A stretch of 64,000 nucleotides of DNA from Torulaspora globosa. Taxonomy: Eukaryota; Ascomycota; Saccharomycetes; Saccharomycetales; Saccharomycetaceae. The notes under the pieces are model-generated. The model was not told where the DNA came from. It was given only the letters and a program-made list of their open reading frames with translations, and did no database searches. The stretch covers positions 861,001 through 925,000 of the forward strand of contig NC_050732.1 of NCBI RefSeq assembly GCF_014133895.1, read 5' to 3'. Made by a program: the position numbers and the translations under genes. Shown here in pieces: positions 48,881 to 58,977 of the stretch. Position 1 is the stretch's first letter; the number at the start of each line of letters is the position of its first letter.

Positions 48881-50556
48881 TCTGCTTACACTCTTGGGCT
48901 CTCACAAGAAGGCAACAGAATCACTCATAGACCTCCTTAAGTAATCAAATCCCGACGAGCGAAGGGTTCGCCTTATAAGGTCCCCTAATTTTATTGCACG
49001 TCAGCAAGCATCCCCATTTGGAGCAGTAAAAGATATAAATCAGCAGCCAATCAAGCTTAGCAAGCACACGAATATTCGTTCCAATGCACATCCCCTTCAT
49101 GTATTTGATCACCTAGAACCTTGTCGGCGGCCCTTTGCTATAGACGGTGGCCACCATCAAACTGCCAACCAAACAGCCAGCGAACAAGAGTTCATCTTAT
49201 AAGACTAGCATACCAATGTGATATGCTCTTTTCCCTTGTTACAGTCATCTACCTGTCGTTTGTTGTTTGAAGTGCTATAGCATGCCATGCATGGCTGCGG
49301 CTGGTAGGCCGATTACCGGTAAGTGACGCAGGAACGGCATAGCCTCAAGGGCTTCGAACGCTGCAATGGCTTTATTATGCATAGAAGAACGCTGTCGTAT
49401 GACGGCAAATCGGAGACAAAAGGGTCAGTCTCTCATCCGGCAGGTTAGATCATGACCTCTATATTTGAGCATTGCGTCTGTCGGGGATGCCAAAAATCCT
49501 TAATCAGGTCAAAGGGCAGTGACCCCGGACCAAGTACATCTTCGAGCTGTCCTCTCAAAAGAGAATGCTACTAGAGGTCCAGCTGAAGAGACGATTGGTT
49601 TGCACCCTGCGAGGAATTCGCGTACGCCGGCGTGAATCTTGCCTACTCGTCTCAAGTTCAATACATTTCTAGGACGAGATATCGACACTGTCATCACTAA
49701 CGCGGGTCCGCCCATTTGCGGTCAACATCCGAGACAGGCTTGCAGCAGAATTTCCACGGCTTCTGTGAAAGATACGGCGAAAAGTCTCACTGCATATCTG
49801 CTGCAACTTCATATCATGTTTTCAAGGCAGGGTACAGAGTGGCTCGCGGCGCCGCCAGGACCATGGTGGCAGCTCATGCGTACTTCGCGTCGAAGCCACA
49901 ACTCTCGCCAGCTATACGCCTTGTGACCGAAGAATGTGTCACGCCGTTACGAGTATGAGGATCTGCAACAAGCTCAAAGATTTCAGCCCGCGAGCATCGT
50001 ATGACACGGTAAGTAGGTTCCATATGGTGATAAGCTATCGCTTCCAGCCTTCTCACGATTTATCAAGCTTCCGTATCAGCATTTTCCGTCTGCAAGCCCT
50101 GATCCGGAACTACAGTTGCCGGGCCAAAGACATACCTGCGATAGCAAAACACCGCTAAACACCGCTCGGAGAAACCATGGTGACCGTACCGGCCAAATGT
50201 CTGTCTGATTTCTCATGGAAAGCCATAGTTTTTCTCGAACAGTGAAAAAATGGACAACTAGAGAAACTGCGAGGGGCGCGGCGAGATACACACTTTTTGC
50301 ATAGCGGAAAACGCTGTTGGTAGTAGTGGCAGAAGTAGATGATAAGGCATTGTTCCGTCGTTCTATACCTTTGAAGATTAAGCAGAGGGGGAACTGTGTC
50401 TCACTAACCTGTTTACGAAAGTCACTGATATGCTCGACTGAGGATTCTGAAAATGTTTAAAACGGCTACTCTCTTATCTGGTTTTTCTTGGCTTCTTGGG
50501 CAGCTTGCTTCTTAGCGATTGAGAAACTGCAAAGCGTAGAAGGCGGCCTATTCACC
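48881..50556. other. 1.7-kb region with no clear gene; possible relic
   Basis: This long gap between the dehydrogenase and OPT1-like genes has only short frames. Between about 49500 and 50000 plus-strand fragments in more than one frame look faintly protein-like (for example CERYGEKSHCISAATSYHVF and VAAHAYFASKPQLSPAIRL), as if a gene had decayed, but I cannot name it. The last part should hold the promoter of the transporter. Confidence 0.35.
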
Positions 50557-52962
50557 ATGGGGAAAGTGGAGGACGTCTCAGCAAATGAAGAATGTGTCGT
50601 TATAGCGACTGTTGCTGATAGCAATTCATCCAAGTTTAGCGGGATTGAGACGGGAGTCGTATCTCAAGTTGTAGGGAATCTGGAGAAGGAGGGGATAGAG
50701 GCTGTCGAGGTCAGCCTCAGCGAGCGGGAGGAAGCAGGGCTCGATGATGTGGACGTTGCTGAATATGTTATCGATGACACAGTATGGGAAGGAGATCCAA
50801 GTCAGATGGCCAACTCGCCATACCCGGATGTGAGAGATGCGGTACCGGTCGGAGATGACCCCGGCATAGTTTTAAACCACTGGAGGACGTGGTTTTTGAC
50901 AACGGTGTTTGTTGTGGTGTTTGCGGGTGTGAATCAGTTTTTTTCTTTGAGGTATCCGACTCTGGAGATCAGTTTTCTAGTGGCGCAGGTAGTGTGCTTC
51001 CCTATAGGTAAGGCGCTAGCCTTACTGCCAGATTGGAAGTGTAAGAGGTGCTCATTTTTCAACTTGAACCCAGGGCCTTTCACCAAGAAAGAGCATGCGG
51101 TTGTGACGATTGCTGTTGCGTTGACGTCTTCGACCGCTTATGCTTGTTATATCTTGAATGCGCAAGTGAGTTTTTATCACATGAATTTGAACGCTGGCTA
51201 CCAGCTGTTGCTGGTATGGACTTCCCAGATGATAGGCTACGGCGCCGCAGGCTTGACGAGAAGATGGATCGTTAACCCTGCAAGCTGCATATGGCCGCAG
51301 ACTCTGATTTCGGTGTCGATGTTCGATTCTCTTCACTCTAGATCTGTCGAGAAGACAATTGCGAACGGCTGGAGAATTTCGCGCTACAGGCTGTTTTTCT
51401 ACGTTTTGATTGGAAGTTTCCTATGGTACTGGGTCCCAGGCTTCTTGTTTAAGGGTCTGTCATACTTCAACATAGTGCTTTGGGGCCCTAAAACTAGGCA
51501 CAATTTTGTCGTCAATGCCCTTTTCGGTGTTAACAGTGGTATTGGGCTGCTTCCGCTGAGCTTCGATTACACTCAAGTCTCTCAAGCTATGTCGGGATCA
51601 GTGTTTGCTACTCCGTTCTGGGTATCCGCTAACACGTATGCAGCTGTTGGGCTTTTCTTTATGATCATTTTACCAATTTTGTATTTTACCAATACCTGGT
51701 ATGCAAAGTACATGCCTGTCATATCAGGTTCCACTTTCGACAACACGCAATCGAAATACAACGTGCAAAAGATTTTGAACCCTGATTTTTCGATCAACCT
51801 TGAAAAATACAAGAGTTATTCTCCGATGTTTGTGCCTTTTTCATACTTACTAAATTATGCTTTGAATTTTGCTGCCGTGGTGGCCGTCTTCGTTCACTGC
51901 TTTCTTTATCATGGTAAAGATATCGTTCGCAGATTGAAAGATGAGAATTTTGGTGGTATGGACATTCACAGAAGAATATACACGCAAAACTACAAAGATT
52001 GCCCTGATTGGTGGTATATTGTACTGCAAGTCATAACACTCGGATTGGGTTTCGCCACTGTTTGTGGGTTTGACACGCATTTTCCACCTTGGGCTTTTGT
52101 TATTGCCTTACTGATTTCATTCGCAAACTTTGTTCCACAAGGTATATTAGAAGCTATTACGAATCAACATGTCGGACTTAACATCATAACTGAGCTGATC
52201 TGTGGTTATATGCTTCCATTGAAGCCAATGGCTAACCTTCTATTCAAGCTGTATGGTTTCATCGTTATGAGACAAGGGTTGAATTTGAGCAGAGACCTTA
52301 AACTGGCTTTGTATATGAAAGTTCCACCAAGGTTGATTTTTGCTATCCAAATCTACGCGACCATAATCTCTGGAATGGTGAACGTCGGCGTTCAGGAATG
52401 GATGAGATTCAATATCAAGGGATTCTGCGATTCTGATCAACCGGACGGGTTTATTTGTGCAAACGGCAGAACCGTTTTCAACGCTTCCATTATATGGTCA
52501 TTGCCTCAGTATCTATTCAGTCCTGGAAGGATATACAACCCTCTAATGTGGTTTTTCCTGATTGGGCTTGTATCCCCAATCATCATTTTCTTTCTACAGA
52601 AAAGACTTCCCAAGGTGAATTTTTTGAAGTATATCCATACACCAGTTTTTTTCACTGGTTCTAACAGCATTCCTCCAAGCACGCCATACAACTATTCACT
52701 GTTTTTTGGAATGTCCTTCGTTCTTTTTACGATTAGAAGAAGATGGCCTGCATGGTTTTCGAAGTACAATTTCGTAACAGGCGCTGGTGTTGAAGCTGGT
52801 GTTGCGATAGCAGTTGTCATCATATTTTTGTGCGTTCAATATCCCGGTGGCAATCTGGCCTGGTGGGGAAATTCCGTTTATAAAAACACCTACGATTTCG
52901 AGTCGCGGAAGTTTTATACTCTGGCGAAAGGTGAAACCTTCGGCTATGATAAATGGTGGTAA
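50557..52962 (+). CDS. OPT1: Oligopeptide/glutathione transporter of the OPT family (OPT1-like)
   Basis: An 801-residue membrane protein. I start at the ATG of MGKVEDVSANEE; the frame is open 23 codons further from a TTG. After a 130-residue acidic N-terminus come about 12-14 hydrophobic spans. The OPT signature NPGPFTKKEHAVVTI lies near residues 172-186, and the C-terminal segment PVFFTGSNSIPPSTPYNYSLFF is typical. S. cerevisiae Opt1/Hgt1 (799 residues) imports glutathione and tetra- or pentapeptides by proton symport. Other OPT members exist in yeasts, so orthology to OPT1 is likely, not proven. It is not at its S. cerevisiae neighbourhood here. Confidence 0.85.
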   Translation: MGKVEDVSANEECVVIATVADSNSSKFSGIETGVVSQVVGNLEKEGIEAVEVSLSEREEAGLDDVDVAEYVIDDTVWEGDPSQMANSPYPDVRDAVPVGDDPGIVLNHWRTWFLTTVFVVVFAGVNQFFSLRYPTLEISFLVAQVVCFPIGKALALLPDWKCKRCSFFNLNPGPFTKKEHAVVTIAVALTSSTAYACYILNAQVSFYHMNLNAGYQLLLVWTSQMIGYGAAGLTRRWIVNPASCIWPQTLISVSMFDSLHSRSVEKTIANGWRISRYRLFFYVLIGSFLWYWVPGFLFKGLSYFNIVLWGPKTRHNFVVNALFGVNSGIGLLPLSFDYTQVSQAMSGSVFATPFWVSANTYAAVGLFFMIILPILYFTNTWYAKYMPVISGSTFDNTQSKYNVQKILNPDFSINLEKYKSYSPMFVPFSYLLNYALNFAAVVAVFVHCFLYHGKDIVRRLKDENFGGMDIHRRIYTQNYKDCPDWWYIVLQVITLGLGFATVCGFDTHFPPWAFVIALLISFANFVPQGILEAITNQHVGLNIITELICGYMLPLKPMANLLFKLYGFIVMRQGLNLSRDLKLALYMKVPPRLIFAIQIYATIISGMVNVGVQEWMRFNIKGFCDSDQPDGFICANGRTVFNASIIWSLPQYLFSPGRIYNPLMWFFLIGLVSPIIIFFLQKRLPKVNFLKYIHTPVFFTGSNSIPPSTPYNYSLFFGMSFVLFTIRRRWPAWFSKYNFVTGAGVEAGVAIAVVIIFLCVQYPGGNLAWWGNSVYKNTYDFESRKFYTLAKGETFGYDKWW

Positions 52963-53320
52963 TTTTCTAGGACTCGCCTCGCCGCTGAGCTGTTTTATCG
53001 AGAGCCTCACTCACTCCTGCAAACACTTAATTTATAATAGAGTTCTTATGGCATAGCAACATGGAAATTCTCTGCTATACTGCCTTACTTGAGCGTCCGA
53101 AGAGCAGTAATGTCAACCGTCTGATTGCCCTTTCCATCTCCATGTATTTTATGTTCTCTTGCCAATATGCGTTCGGAGTCCGTTAGTTGCGAATTTTCCA
53201 GAAAGGAATTCAACTGAAAGGATCTATATCTTTCATTTTTTTTTGGAAGTTCGCCAAGAAATAATTAAACCTTCTGAATAGCGAAGTTGCAGGCTCGTTC
53301 AAAGGACTTAGGCAGTGCAA
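52963..53320. promoter_or_regulatory. Gap with LOT6-like promoter
   Basis: A 358-bp gap between co-oriented genes. A T-rich tract (53232-53246) lies upstream of the flavoprotein gene. No named site. Confidence 0.35.
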
Positions 53321-53908
53321 ATGACTGTTTTTAGGATTGGTGTAATCCTCGGCTCTACCAGAAGTACAAGGCTCAGCCCAAGAATAGCTCAGTATGTAAT
53401 CGATAGAGTCAGATCCAGTGAGTGGGATATTTCCTTTACTCTGTCCCTAATTGACCTGAAAGAGTGGGATCTTCCCCTCATGGACGAGCCTAAAGTCCCT
53501 GCCTTGGTAACCAAGACTGAGGACTATGAAAGCGAAGTAGCGAGAAAATGGAGCAGAGAAATTTCTAGTTATGATGGCTTCATTTTTGTCACTCCTCAAT
53601 ATAACTGGGGCTATCCTGCCTGCCTGAAAAACGCGATTGATTATCTCTTCAATGAGTGGAAAGGAAAGCCTGCTATGTTGGTTAGCTATGGTGGCCACGG
53701 TGGTCACAAGTGTTACAACCAGCTAAGGCAGGTTCTGGAAGGATTGGATATGGAGGTGACTGAAAGAGGCGTACTAGTCCCTTATCCAACCAAGAAGGAG
53801 GTCATGTATGGAATCCCCGCTGATTTTCATTTTGATCAGCTTCCGGAGATCCGTGAGACTATAGAAACGGCTTTCGAAAATCTTTTAAATTTACTCAAGA
53901 AGAATTAA
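53321..53908 (+). CDS. LOT6: NAD(P)H:quinone oxidoreductase-like FMN protein (LOT6-like)
   Basis: A 195-residue flavodoxin-like reductase of the NADPH-dependent FMN reductase family. I use the ATG giving MTVFRIGVILGSTR; a GTG two codons earlier is ignored. FMN contacts are visible: GSTRSTRLSP near residues 10-19, the loop VTPQYNWGYPACLKNAIDYLF near 91-111, and SYGGHGGHKC near 122-131. S. cerevisiae Lot6 (191 residues, YLR011W) reduces quinones and associates with the 20S proteasome to retain Yap4 under reducing conditions. Orthology is probable; a paralog is possible since the position differs. Confidence 0.85.
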   Translation: MTVFRIGVILGSTRSTRLSPRIAQYVIDRVRSSEWDISFTLSLIDLKEWDLPLMDEPKVPALVTKTEDYESEVARKWSREISSYDGFIFVTPQYNWGYPACLKNAIDYLFNEWKGKPAMLVSYGGHGGHKCYNQLRQVLEGLDMEVTERGVLVPYPTKKEVMYGIPADFHFDQLPEIRETIETAFENLLNLLKKN

Positions 53909-54190
53909 TTGCGTATTCGGCATAAGGACCAAAGTTGAATAGCATGATGATCGAATTCGAACAGTCGTTTGCGGCATTCACCAACTTTGGCCGGGACTTG
54001 GAAGAATCTGTCCATCAACACTTTATGGCTCATGTAATATGCACGAATTTCAATAGTAGAAGACTTCGAAATTAAGTAATATTATTAATTGACTATCTTT
54101 CGCGGGCTTTCGCGATTTATCAATAGAAGAGGCGTTCCTTGGGCAGGACGAAACGAGGTATCTAACCTTGTCTTTAGTGGAGAAAGAAGG
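53909..54190. other. Gap before the tRNA-Gly duplication
   Basis: No gene or LTR recognised in these 282 bases. Confidence 0.35.
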
Positions 54191-54243
54191 GCAATATCGT
54201 CTTCTGCCAAATATAATGTTAAAAAAGATAGTGGATATTGCTT

Positions 54244-54314
54244 TGCGCAAGCCCGGAATCGAACCGGGGGCCCAACGATGGCAACGTTGGATTTTACCAC
54301 TAAACCACTTGCGC
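54244..54314 (-). tRNA. tRNA-Gly (anticodon GCC), copy 1
   Basis: A 71-nt cloverleaf on the minus strand: acceptor GCGCAAG pairs with CTTGCGC, the anticodon loop TTGCCAT gives GCC, and the T loop is GTTCGATTC. Six T at 54226-54221 on the minus strand act as terminator. Confidence 0.97.
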
Positions 54315-54377
54315 TTGTTACGAGGCAATATCGTCTTCTGCCAAATATAATGTTAAAAAAGATAGTGGATATTGCTT

Positions 54378-54448
54378 TGCGCAAGCCCGGAATCGAACCG
54401 GGGGCCCAACGATGGCAACGTTGGATTTTACCACTAAACCACTTGCGC
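54378..54448 (-). tRNA. tRNA-Gly (anticodon GCC), copy 2
   Basis: Identical to copy 1, displaced by 134 bp. This is the upstream copy in the direction of transcription, and the Ty3-type solo LTR stands 15 bp before its 5' end. Confidence 0.97.
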
Positions 54449-54463
54449 TTGTTACGAGGGTAA

Positions 54464-54763
54464 TGAATAATAGGTTACGCTATTATTCGTGGGTTGATAT
54501 GGTTGATCCTCTTAATTACAGCTTGTGATAGTTTGTTGAATCTTTATTACTAATAAGCTATACTTGTATCCTATCGAATCCCCTTGTTCTTTTCTGGACC
54601 TCGGTGGCTCTCTAAGAGCTCTCAACTGGGTCCCTTTTATCTGTTTCATTTTGGACCTCTGTTGGTAATCAGAATAGTGTTTTAGCCAGCCATTCACCTT
54701 ATCCAGCCATTCTATTTACACTTCCATCTTGTCGAGCCGGTATGCCCAGCTCGTACTATCACA
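54464..54763 (-). mobile_element. Solo Ty3-type LTR with target-site duplication
   Basis: A 300-bp unit that on the minus strand starts TGTGATAGTAC and ends CTATTATTCA. It is flanked on both sides by GGTAA (54459-54463 and 54764-54768), a 5-bp target duplication as in Ty3. Most of it aligns with the LTR at 58549-58886, including the shared CGGCTCGACAAGA, the TATA-like GATAAAAGGGACCCAG and AACCCACGAATAATAG. No coding sequence is attached in its own orientation, so it is a solo LTR. It points the same way as tRNA-Gly. Confidence 0.88.
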
Positions 54764-54768
54764 GGTAA

Positions 54769-54996
54769 GATAAACTTATACTCTGGAATAGCGATGCCTA
54801 AATCAGATATAGCCAGGCTCGAGGCCGAGCAATACCTCAGAAGATCCAGCCCATCCGAGAAACATCATCAGAATTGGTATAAAAGGTCCAGATCTGATAC
54901 AGCTAAGTAGTTGAATAACTAGTCTAAGAAACCACGATTAATTGAGCTAAAGACAAGAACCTAGTCACTTAACGCCCGAACGTATTAGTACAAATC
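54769..54996. other. Leader of relic 2, 5' LTR not recognisable
   Basis: The region before the gag fragment has weak likeness to the downstream LTR (GGTATAAAAGGTCC, then GATACAGCTAAGTAGTTGAATAACTAG), so it may be a very decayed 5' LTR. I see no convincing primer-binding site. Confidence 0.35.
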
Positions 54997-55548
54997 ATGG
55001 TAGTAGAACGAGTTGGACATACTAACGCTGATGAGGTCCAGGTAGATTCCACCCTGACACAGTTACGCTACTGCAAACAACGGGGATCATTGGAAGCGTA
55101 CAATAAAGAGTACAATGCTCTATCCGCTGCAATACCAGACGAACTACTATCACCCAAGTGCAAGCAGTCTTTCTACTTGAGCGGACTAGAAAAATCGTTG
55201 CAAATAACGGTCAGAAATCTGAGACCGGATTCACTGGAGACCGCCATGATTTTAGCATCCAACTCATGCGGAGAGGACCGCTCAGCGGAATGTGCGACCA
55301 ACACACACAGGGCCACTGACACCGATAGGCGTAAGGACCACCTAGCTGACGGCGACGACCTAGACACTCAGAAGGAAATCGATGCCATCCGGACGGGATA
55401 CAAGAGGCGGAGACCAGATCCATCTGACACCCACAGAGTCAAACTGACAGAAAAGGAACGCAGGCTGCTGCAGAAGTTCGGTCTCTGCTTTAAATGCCGG
55501 GCCGGCAAACATTGGGCGAAGAACTGCCCTGAAACGAGGCCTAGTTAA
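54997..55548 (+). pseudogene. Gag remnant of relic 2 (capsid end and zinc knuckle)
   Basis: A 183-residue open frame holds the end of a Gag capsid (RGSLEAYNKEYNALSAAIP, FYLSGLEKSLQITVRNLRP) followed by one CCHC zinc knuckle (CFKCRAGKHWAKNC, near residues 164-177). The N-terminal capsid part is missing compared with relic 3. The frame itself is unbroken. Confidence 0.75.
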
Positions 55549-55662
55549 CTATCGCCAGAGTGCTATTCACTTAGTATCAACAGACACTGAAGAAAAAGCC
55601 AAATACAGTAGAAACCTCAAAGTCAAAAACCGCCTCTGTTTGGACACCGGAGAGAGATCGCT

Positions 55663-55860
55663 GTGTTGGTGGGTAACAAGCTAACCACCACTCTGTTAGA
55701 TACGGGAGCAGGAGCGTCATTGATAGCCGCACATCGTGCACAAGCGCTTAACCTGAAGGCATACAAGACAAGACCAATAGCGAACAAAGGATCCACCTCA
55801 GATAATAGCCTGCGATGTACGAAGGCCACTATCCTCGAATTTAAGTACCAGAACCAGTAA
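55663..55860 (+). pseudogene. Aspartic protease remnant of relic 2
   Basis: The retroviral-type active site LLDTGAGASLI is present, in a fragment of 65 residues ended by a stop. Downstream, an altered frame (near 55890-55930) keeps a IIIGNPVLE segment typical of the end of the protease. Confidence 0.7.
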
Positions 55861-56106
55861 TTTGAAATACCAGTCTACGTCACGACTACTATAGACCCCG
55901 ATATTATCATCGGAAACCCGGTACTAGAAACGAACCCCCGCCTAGGGCAGACCCTAGATAGGAGCTCGATTAACCTAGCCACACCAGAAACAGAGCCAGA
56001 CTGGCCCATCGGCCTCATCCTCATCAATGAGGACCGCCAGGTCCGGCGATTCCACAAGAAACAAAATCGCACTTTAAGTGGATACATTGTACACGTTCAG
56101 ACAGTA

Positions 56107-57759
56107 TTGTGCTGCCATACCCCCGACACCCCAGACCCCAGCACTTTCTCACGCCTACCTCAATACCTTCAGGAGAAATTCAGGCAAACAGTCAGAAATG
56201 ACCTACCTAGATCAGCACTGGACAAAAAAGAGATCTTTCATGAGATCGAGACCAAACCCAATGCTAGGATGCCACGAATACCTCCATACAGAAGGTCACC
56301 AAAAGAGGAGGGAGAGATTGTGAAAATAGTAGATGAATTGCTTGAAAAAGGATTTATCGAACCCTCGAAGAGTCCATTTAGCTCCCCAGTGGTGCTAGTC
56401 AGGAAGAAGGACGGTTCGTTCCGCTTATGCGTGGACTACCGAGTTCTGAACGAAGCGACGATCAAGGACCCATTCCCTCTACCAAGAATCGAAGTATTAT
56501 TGGCAAAGATAGGGAACTCGGCCGTCTTTTCCACACTCGACCTTCACTCCGGCTAGCACGAAATCCCGGTCAAGGAAGAAGATATACCCAAGACGGCTTT
56601 TACAATCCATAACGGTAAATACCAATACCGAGTGATGCCGTTTGGGTTAGTCAATGCACCATCTACCTTCTCAAGGTATATGGCAGACATCTTCCGCGAC
56701 CTTCCATTCGTTCTTGTTTACCTGGACGACATATTAGTCATGTCAACGACAACCATGGAACATATCAGCCACCTAGATACAGTTCTAAGCAGGCTCAAAG
56801 ACCACCAATTGATAGCCAAAGAGAAAAAGTGTCAATTCCTACAGAAGGAGCTTAAATTCCTTGGGTACCAGATAGCTGAGCGCTGTATTCGGCCGATCAA
56901 AGATAAATGTGAGGCCATCAACGCCTTACCGCTATGCAAGACCATAAAGGAGACCCAGAGATTCTTAGGAATGATCAACTATTATCGACGGTTTATTCCC
57001 AGGTGCTCAACCGTTGCGCGCCCATTGATCGAGCTTATAGCAAAGAAAACACCTTGGCCTACGGAACAGACGAAAGCCTTCAACGGCTTGAAACGGGCTT
57101 TAGTCTCTGCCCCATTACTAGTACCCTTCAGTCCCGAGCGTGAATACCGACTAACAACGGATGCCAGCAAGTTAGGACTCGGAGCAGTACTAGAGGAGCT
57201 AATCAACAACCGAGTAGCGGGCGTAGTAGGCTACTTCTCGAAATCTTTGCAAGGGGCTCAAAATAACTACCCGGCTGGAGAGTTAGAACTACTGGGTATC
57301 ATTGAAAGTCTCCGCCATTTCAAGTACTTGCTGCATGGTAAGCGATTCAAACTAAGGACAGATCACATCTCCCTACTAGCTTTGAAAAACAGAAGCGAAC
57401 CATCGATGCGGCTAGCCAGATGGCTAGACCACGGACTTTTTGGTGGCCACTACGGGGACACAATCACATATGAGAAAGTAGCCTCGAAATTCTACTGGCC
57501 CAAAATGCTGGCCACAATCCGAAGGTATGTCAAAAGCTGTATTCAATGCCAAATTATGAAGAATTCAGCCCATAAATCCCAAGGACTGTTGATGCCGTTA
57601 CCAGTCCCAGAAGGACGATGGCTAGATATCGCAATGGATTTTGCGACGGATCTACCGCGGACACGGTCGGGATATGACATGATCATGGTGATGGTCTGCC
57701 GGTTTTCAAAGAGGGCGCATTTTATTCCCTGCGCCAAAACTTTGGACGCTCAAGTGTGA
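56107..57759 (+). pseudogene. Reverse transcriptase/RNase H-integrase remnant of relic 2
   Basis: The reverse transcriptase is nearly complete (VLVRKKDGSFRLCVDYRVLN, VLVYLDDILVMS) but has an in-frame TAG at about 56554. RNase H (LTTDASKLGLGAVLEE) continues until SMRLARWLD, then jumps directly to the integrase zinc-binding region (HGLFGGHYGD, KSCIQCQIMKNS): relative to relic 1, the end of RNase H and the start of integrase are deleted. The frame closes at 57759 within the catalytic core. Confidence 0.85.
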
Positions 57760-58548
57760 TTGACCTGCTCTACAGATTCGTGTTCGCCTACCATGGATTC
57801 CCCAGGACAATAACGTCCGATAGAGATATACGTCTAACGGCCAATTTGATCCGAGAGTTTACCGAAACGTTGGGGATCAAGCTAACGATGTCCTCATCTA
57901 ACCACCCTCAGACGGATGATCAATCAGAACGAGGGATCCAGACGTTGAATCGACTGCTCCGCACGTACAGTAGCACGGATTGCACGACACCAGAAGACGA
58001 TAACTGTAATCGCCAAGCATGCTCTGTCCGCAGCTCAACACAGACAGAGGTCTCTCACACTAAGGGGAGGAAGGAAGTCCAGTACAAAGTCGGAGACTAT
58101 GTATTGTTACACAGGGACGCCTGCCACAACACGGGACGATACTGGAAGGTACAGCCATTCTTCGTCGGTCCATTCAAAATTGTTAAGAAGTTCAAACGAC
58201 AATGCGTTCGAACTGGGTTTACCAATTGTAACGAAGAAGCATAGGGTATTCAACATCAAGTGGCTAAAAAAGCTTATAACCAGAGAAGGACTGTACTACC
58301 AGCACCCTCCCCTGAGCAAATACGCCAGGATGAACAAATTGCAAGATATTATTTCCATTGTTGGCTATGATCCAGACGAAAAGATATACCATTGTAAGTT
58401 GCAATGTGTCGACCCCCAGATTACGATAGCATTTGAAGAAGATGAAATACAGAAGCTACCGCATCAAAGATTCAGATCCTTACTGCAGAATCTCAAGACA
58501 CTAACGGACTTCGAGCACCCAGTGGAAGACCATTGGGAGGGGGGAAGA
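57756..58548 (+). pseudogene. Integrase core and C-terminal remnant of relic 2
   Basis: The catalytic core continues in a shifted frame (TITSDRDIR, SSSNHPQTDDQSER), followed by a deletion, then the GPY/F region (YKVGDYVLLHRDA, FFVGPFKIV). Another shift near 58210 leads to the C-terminal tail (VFNIKWLKKLI, IYHCKLQCVDPQITIAFEEDE). The last residues run into the polypurine tract. Confidence 0.8.
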
Positions 58549-58886
58549 TGTAATAGTACAAACTGGACATATCGGCTCGACAAGAGAAGATTGAGGGTCT
58601 GGCCAAGTACGTGACTGACTAAGACATAGGTCCATGACCGATATAGGAGAACCATATATCTGGCCTAAGCCTCGAGTGGCGAGTCAACGAGAGCTCCAAA
58701 TGAAACATATAAAAAGGACCCAGCTGAGAGCTATTAGAGATCTCTACCCTGGTCCAGAAAGGCTCGAGGATCAGATAGGATACAACAGTATAGTTGATTA
58801 GTTATACGTACTAAGACGAACTACCACAAACCCTAATTGCAGAAGGGATCATATCAACCCACGAATAATAGGAAATCTACTATTAA
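58549..58886 (+). repeat. 3' LTR of Ty3-like relic 2
   Basis: Starts TGTAATAGTAC directly after the polypurine tract and ends near CTACTATTAA by alignment with the solo LTR at 54464-54763. It has a TATAAAAAGGACCC core. The last dinucleotide is no longer CA, so the end may be off by a few bases. Confidence 0.8.
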
Positions 58887-58899
58887 AAAACAACAACTA

Positions 58900-58971
58900 T
58901 CCGATGTAGTGTAACGGCTATCACATCACGCTCTCACCGTGGAGACCGGGGTTCGACTCCCCGCTTCGGAG
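58900..58971 (+). tRNA. tRNA-Glu (anticodon CTC)
   Basis: A 72-nt cloverleaf: it begins TCCGATG, has the anticodon loop GCTCTCACC (anticodon CTC) and the T loop GTTCGACTC, and ends CTTCGGA plus G. A run of T (58972-58977) follows. It is the minor glutamate isoacceptor, distinct from the common TTC type. Confidence 0.95.
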
Positions 58972-58977
58972 TTTTTT

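Larger units (their letters stand above)
54191..54458. repeat. Exact tandem duplication of a 134-bp unit carrying tRNA-Gly
   Basis: Bases 54191-54324 and 54325-54458 are identical as far as I can read. Each begins GCAATATCGTCTTCTGCC, contains a complete tRNA-Gly gene with its 3' flank and terminator, and ends GTTACGAG. Perfect identity including flanks means a recent duplication or an assembly artefact. Confidence 0.9.
54997..58886 (+). mobile_element. Ty3/Gypsy-type retrotransposon relic 2 with 3' LTR
   Basis: The order is gag remnant, protease, reverse transcriptase/RNase H, integrase and 3' LTR, all on the plus strand. A polypurine tract (GGGAGGGGGGAAGA, 58535-58548) stands immediately before the LTR, as required for plus-strand priming. 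Stops, frameshifts and internal deletions show it is dead. The end lies 13 bp upstream of tRNA-Glu, in the same direction. Confidence 0.9.
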
